A stretch of DNA of 64,000 bases from assembly GCF_030815405.1 (NCBI RefSeq), contig NZ_JAUSWX010000001.1:248001-312000 (forward strand), read 5' to 3'. The stretch is from Agromyces albus (GTDB lineage: Bacteria > Actinomycetota > Actinomycetes > Actinomycetales > Microbacteriaceae). Below the pieces are notes generated by a model. The model was not told the DNA's origin. It saw nothing but the letters and a program-made list of their open reading frames with translations, and ran no database searches. Positions 61,636 to 64,000 of this stretch are shown one piece after another (the first letter of the stretch is position 1; every line of letters starts with the position of its first letter). The position numbers and the translations under genes were made by a program.

Positions 61636-62361
61636 TCATCGAGCGCGGCCGGCGGTGCTCGCGTGGAGCTCGTCGATGAGCGCGTTCGCGAGGTGCACGA
61701 GGATCGCGATCTGGTCGTCGTCGCGGTCGACCCAGCGGCACTCGGGCTCTTCGGCCACGGGCACGAAGTCGTCGTGCCGTTCCCACACCACGAGCGTGCG
61801 CTCGGCGCCGAGCACGTACTGCTGCCACCACACCTGCCGGAGATACCCGCGCGGGATGCCGCGCCACGGCTTCGACGTGGTCTTGATCTCGCACAGCTGG
61901 AGCTCGCCGTCGGGAGCGACGCGGAGCCCGTCGGGAGTCGCGAGGTGCCGGCGCTCGGTCGCGGAGTGGAAGAGCAGCGACGACGGCTCGATGCCGTGCG
62001 TGCGGCGCACCCACTCGGCGATCACAGGCTCGCGTTCACGACCGTGGTCGGTGTAGCGGCTGCCGCCGAAGCTCGAGCCGTATCGCTTCTCCCACGCGGC
62101 AGAGCGGACGGATGCCCGGGACGCGAGCTTCGCGACATCCGTCGCCGTGATGCCGCGGGAGCGAGCCCGCAACCAGGTCACCCGGTCGCTCGAATCGGCC
62201 ACGATCCGCGTCTCGTGAGGGTGCCGCGGAGGTGCCTCGACGACCGCCGTCGAGCCCTCGAGATCGAAGAGGGCGAAGGGCGTATCGGGCACCTCCCGAG
62301 CGTACCGCCCACCCACCACAGCGGCCTGCCGAGCCACGCGGTTCACCGATCGCGGCGGCAT
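61636..62361 (-). CDS. YqaJ-like nuclease domain protein
   Basis: A 241-residue protein with the YqaJ viral-recombinase/lambda-exonuclease-like core: RSRGITATDVAKLASR (N-terminal motif), SRYTDHGREREPVIAEWV (the conserved G-x-x-x-E-P), HSATERRHLATPDGL (catalytic Asp), and LCEIKTTSKPWRGIP (the E-x-K nuclease motif), then a helix with VWWQQYVLGAERTLVVW. The fold cuts or resects DNA. It is a lone chromosomal gene here, not in a phage cluster. The start is uncertain: ATG at 62361 has a weak site, and in-frame GTGs about 15 codons later are possible. Confidence 0.82.
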   Translation of the reverse strand: MPPRSVNRVARQAAVVGGRYAREVPDTPFALFDLEGSTAVVEAPPRHPHETRIVADSSDRVTWLRARSRGITATDVAKLASRASVRSAAWEKRYGSSFGGSRYTDHGREREPVIAEWVRRTHGIEPSSLLFHSATERRHLATPDGLRVAPDGELQLCEIKTTSKPWRGIPRGYLRQVWWQQYVLGAERTLVVWERHDDFVPVAEEPECRWVDRDDDQIAILVHLANALIDELHASTAGRAR

Positions 62362-62499
62362 GACATCTGCATGCTGATTCGCACGTGCTCCAGCGACGAA
62401 TGAAGAGAGGCGGCGCGAGCCGGAGAGGAGTACGCTGGCCGCGCCAATGGGGCTCGCCCGAGAGCCTCTCCGCCGATCCCCAAAGGGACGTGCTCATGG

Positions 62500-63711
62500 A
62501 TGAAAAAACAGATCTCCGAGCGGGTCACGACGGTTGCGGCCGCGACGCCGTTCCAGTTGCTCTACGAGTTCTACCGGCTCTCCGGCTACCAGGAGCGCCG
62601 GCATCAGCCGGGCGTGCTGGACTTCACCTTCGGCGATCCGCATGATCCGCCGTCCACTGCCTATGTCGAGATCCTGCGCGAGGCCCTGATCCCGCAGCAC
62701 GAGCTCTGGTTCGCCTACAGGATCGGCGACCCGAAGGCGATCGAGGCGGCGACCGAGTCCCTCCGCCGGCACACCGGTCTGCCCTTCGAAGCCGACGACG
62801 TGCACCTCACGACGGGCGGGTTCACGGCGATCTCGGTTGCGCTGAAGCTCGTCGGCGATCCGGGGGACGAGGTCATCTACAGCCTGCCGCCGTGGTTCCT
62901 CTACGAGCCGATCGTCCTGGAGGCGGGTCTCGTGCCGGTGAAGGTATCGATCGACCGCGGGACCTTCGACCTCGATCTGGACGCGATCGCGGCAGCCATC
63001 ACGCCGCGAACGCGCATCGTGATCGTCAACAGCCCGAACAATCCGACCGGCAGGATCTACCCGGTCGAGACGCTCCAACGGCTGGCTGCGCTGCTCACGG
63101 ATGCATCGGAGCGCAACGGGCGCCGCATCTACCTCATCTCCGACGAGGCCTACAACCGCATCGTCTTCGACGGCGAGCGCTTCCACACCCCCGTGGAGTT
63201 CTACCCCTGGAGCTTCCTCGCCTACAGCTACGGAAAGACGCTGCTCTCACCGGGCGAGCGCATCGGGTATCTCGCGGTGCCGCCGACCATGCCCGACCGC
63301 GCTGCGCTGCGGGATGCCATCGAGGCGCTGCAGATCTCCGGCGGCTGGCTCTTCCCCAATGCGTCGATGCAGTACGCGCTGCCGCAGCTCGAGACACTCG
63401 CCTTCGACATCCCCCTGTTCCAGCGGAAGCGCGACGTGATGGTGGAAGCGCTGCTCGGCATGGGCTACCGGGTCAACGTGCCAGAGGGCACGTTCTACCT
63501 GTTCCCCCAATCGCCGTTGCCCGATGATGCGGAGTTCGCCGCGATCCTCGACAGTGAGGATGTGCTGGTGCTGCCCGGCCGGATGTTCGAGACGCCAGGC
63601 TTCTTCCGCATCTCGTTGACGGCGACCTTGGCGACGATCGAGGAGAGCCTGCCCCGGTTCGAGGCGGCAATGACCCGGGCGAAAGCGGCAGCCGTCGGAG
63701 CCGCTCGCTGA
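62500..63711 (+). CDS. class I/II pyridoxal-phosphate aminotransferase
   Basis: A 403-residue fold-type I aminotransferase. Key features are TTGGFTAISVALKLVGDPGDEVIYSLPPWFLYEP, NSPNNPTGRIYPVETL (the substrate/PLP Asn), LISDEAYNRIVFDG (the cofactor Asp and Tyr) and the Schiff-base Lys in AYSYGKTLLSPGERIGYL. The final Arg that binds the carboxylate is in FFRISLTATLATIEESLPRFE. It belongs to the aspartate-aminotransferase-like group; the amino donor is unknown. The ATG at 62500 follows AAAGGGA. A hairpin follows the stop. Confidence 0.9.
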   Translation: MKKQISERVTTVAAATPFQLLYEFYRLSGYQERRHQPGVLDFTFGDPHDPPSTAYVEILREALIPQHELWFAYRIGDPKAIEAATESLRRHTGLPFEADDVHLTTGGFTAISVALKLVGDPGDEVIYSLPPWFLYEPIVLEAGLVPVKVSIDRGTFDLDLDAIAAAITPRTRIVIVNSPNNPTGRIYPVETLQRLAALLTDASERNGRRIYLISDEAYNRIVFDGERFHTPVEFYPWSFLAYSYGKTLLSPGERIGYLAVPPTMPDRAALRDAIEALQISGGWLFPNASMQYALPQLETLAFDIPLFQRKRDVMVEALLGMGYRVNVPEGTFYLFPQSPLPDDAEFAAILDSEDVLVLPGRMFETPGFFRISLTATLATIEESLPRFEAAMTRAKAAAVGAAR

Positions 63712-63765
63712 GCACAGCCGGCTCGCCCGGCTCGCCCATCAGGCGCGCCGGGCGACGGAGTGCTC
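63710..63765. terminator. interrupted hairpin between convergent genes
   Basis: Outer arms GAGCAC/GTGCTC and inner arms CGCCCGGC/GCCGGGCG fold into one stem with an internal loop. It starts at the aminotransferase stop and faces the partial cupin gene, so it can end both messages. Confidence 0.6.
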
Positions 63766-63794
63766 TGCCCCGACCATCGACCTCGCGGCATCCG

Positions 63795-64000
63795 CTATCC
63801 ACCGGTCGCCGCGGCCGCCTCCAGGTTTCGGTTGACGACCTCGAGCGTCTGCTGCAGCGCCTCGGTCGGACTGAACTCGACGACCTCGGTGCCGGCGTAG
63901 ATCGTCGGGGTATGTCCTGGCGGCACGTGATAGGCGTCGCCTGCGACGTATACCTCTTCGTGCCCATCGGTGAACGTGAACTTCACCGATCCGCTCAGCA
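63795..64000 (-). CDS. cupin-like protein, C-terminal part
   Basis: The gene runs off the right end of the window; the last 68 codons are visible. SVKFTFTDGHEEVYVAGDAYHVPPGHTPTIYAGTEVVEFSPTEALQQTLEVVNRNLEAAA is a cupin second half: strands, a PPGHTP turn with the metal-type His, then a C-terminal helix. An in-frame GTG at 63986 exists but sits inside the conserved strand, so the true start is beyond 64000. No reaction can be assigned. The protein probably totals about 110-130 residues (family habit). Confidence 0.7.
   Translation of the reverse strand, partial: LSGSVKFTFTDGHEEVYVAGDAYHVPPGHTPTIYAGTEVVEFSPTEALQQTLEVVNRNLEAAAATGG

Noticed and set aside
61636..62361. YqaJ-like gene as evidence of a prophage or defence island
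   Set aside because: It stands alone between an MMPL exporter and an aminotransferase, with no phage, restriction or defence genes.

Overview
The window looks like chromosome of a high-G+C actinobacterium of the family Microbacteriaceae (Agromyces-like is my best guess, inferred from gene content). Reasons: uniformly GC-rich codons, many GTG starts, TAATG/ATGA/GTGA gene junctions, actinobacterial families (SPW, Pr6Pr, DUF3618, RamB-type regulator, TIGR03557 LLM oxidoreductase), the word CGGATGC and its complement scattered everywhere, and an interspersed palindrome built on GGTGGTTGAGTAG / CTACTCGACCACC. No rRNA, tRNA, CRISPR, integrase or transposase was seen.

Layout. 1-2.5 kb: end of rplA, small housekeeping genes, and an SPW membrane protein/TetR pair with a perfect 14-bp operator. 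2.6-7.7 kb: secreted metallophosphoesterase, a semialdehyde dehydrogenase, and divergently a class III CoA-transferase plus a glutaryl-CoA-dehydrogenase-like enzyme, together a plausible route from glutarate semialdehyde to crotonyl-CoA. 8.2-10.6 kb: polar amino-acid (cystine-type) ABC transporter. 10.6-14 kb: SQR-like flavoprotein, Pr6Pr membrane protein, and an amine oxidase whose FAD-binding C-terminal segment sits at the N-terminus (apparent circular permutation). 14-19 kb: omega-aminotransferase, methylmalonate-semialdehyde dehydrogenase (apparent frameshift) and divergent PucR regulator, probably beta-amino-acid catabolism. 19-23.8 kb: VOC/HxlR pair, MOSC protein, cupin/FAD amine oxidoreductase pair and an atypical GH16 protein.

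23.8-35.2 kb is a carbohydrate locus: ROK regulator, nagB and an amino-sugar kinase transcribed leftwards; a three-gene sugar ABC importer, GH38 alpha-mannosidase and an unrecognised 573-residue protein transcribed rightwards. It fits uptake and intracellular breakdown of a mannose- and hexosamine-containing glycan. Next come a GntR regulator and an amino-acid permease. 37.7-40.6 kb holds an ECF-sigma operon, a frameshifted lipoprotein and a kinase-like gene, flanked by 59-bp direct repeats, one copy being the 3' end of a RamB-like regulator gene. aceA and aceB, the classical RamB targets, follow at 47.8-50.9 kb after a LuxR regulator, an LLM flavin oxidoreductase, a three-gene membrane-stress-like operon and a nucleoside deaminase.

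51-64 kb: a frameshifted GNAT gene, MarR-GNAT fusion, MFS exporter with divergent ArsR-type regulator, an Acg-type nitroreductase coupled to a CapK/PaaK-like adenylate-forming protein, quinone oxidoreductase, TetR/MMPL pair with two operators, YqaJ-like nuclease, a class I aminotransferase and a partial cupin gene running off the end. Three separate small indels in otherwise intact genes are visible; they may be real lesions or sequence errors.
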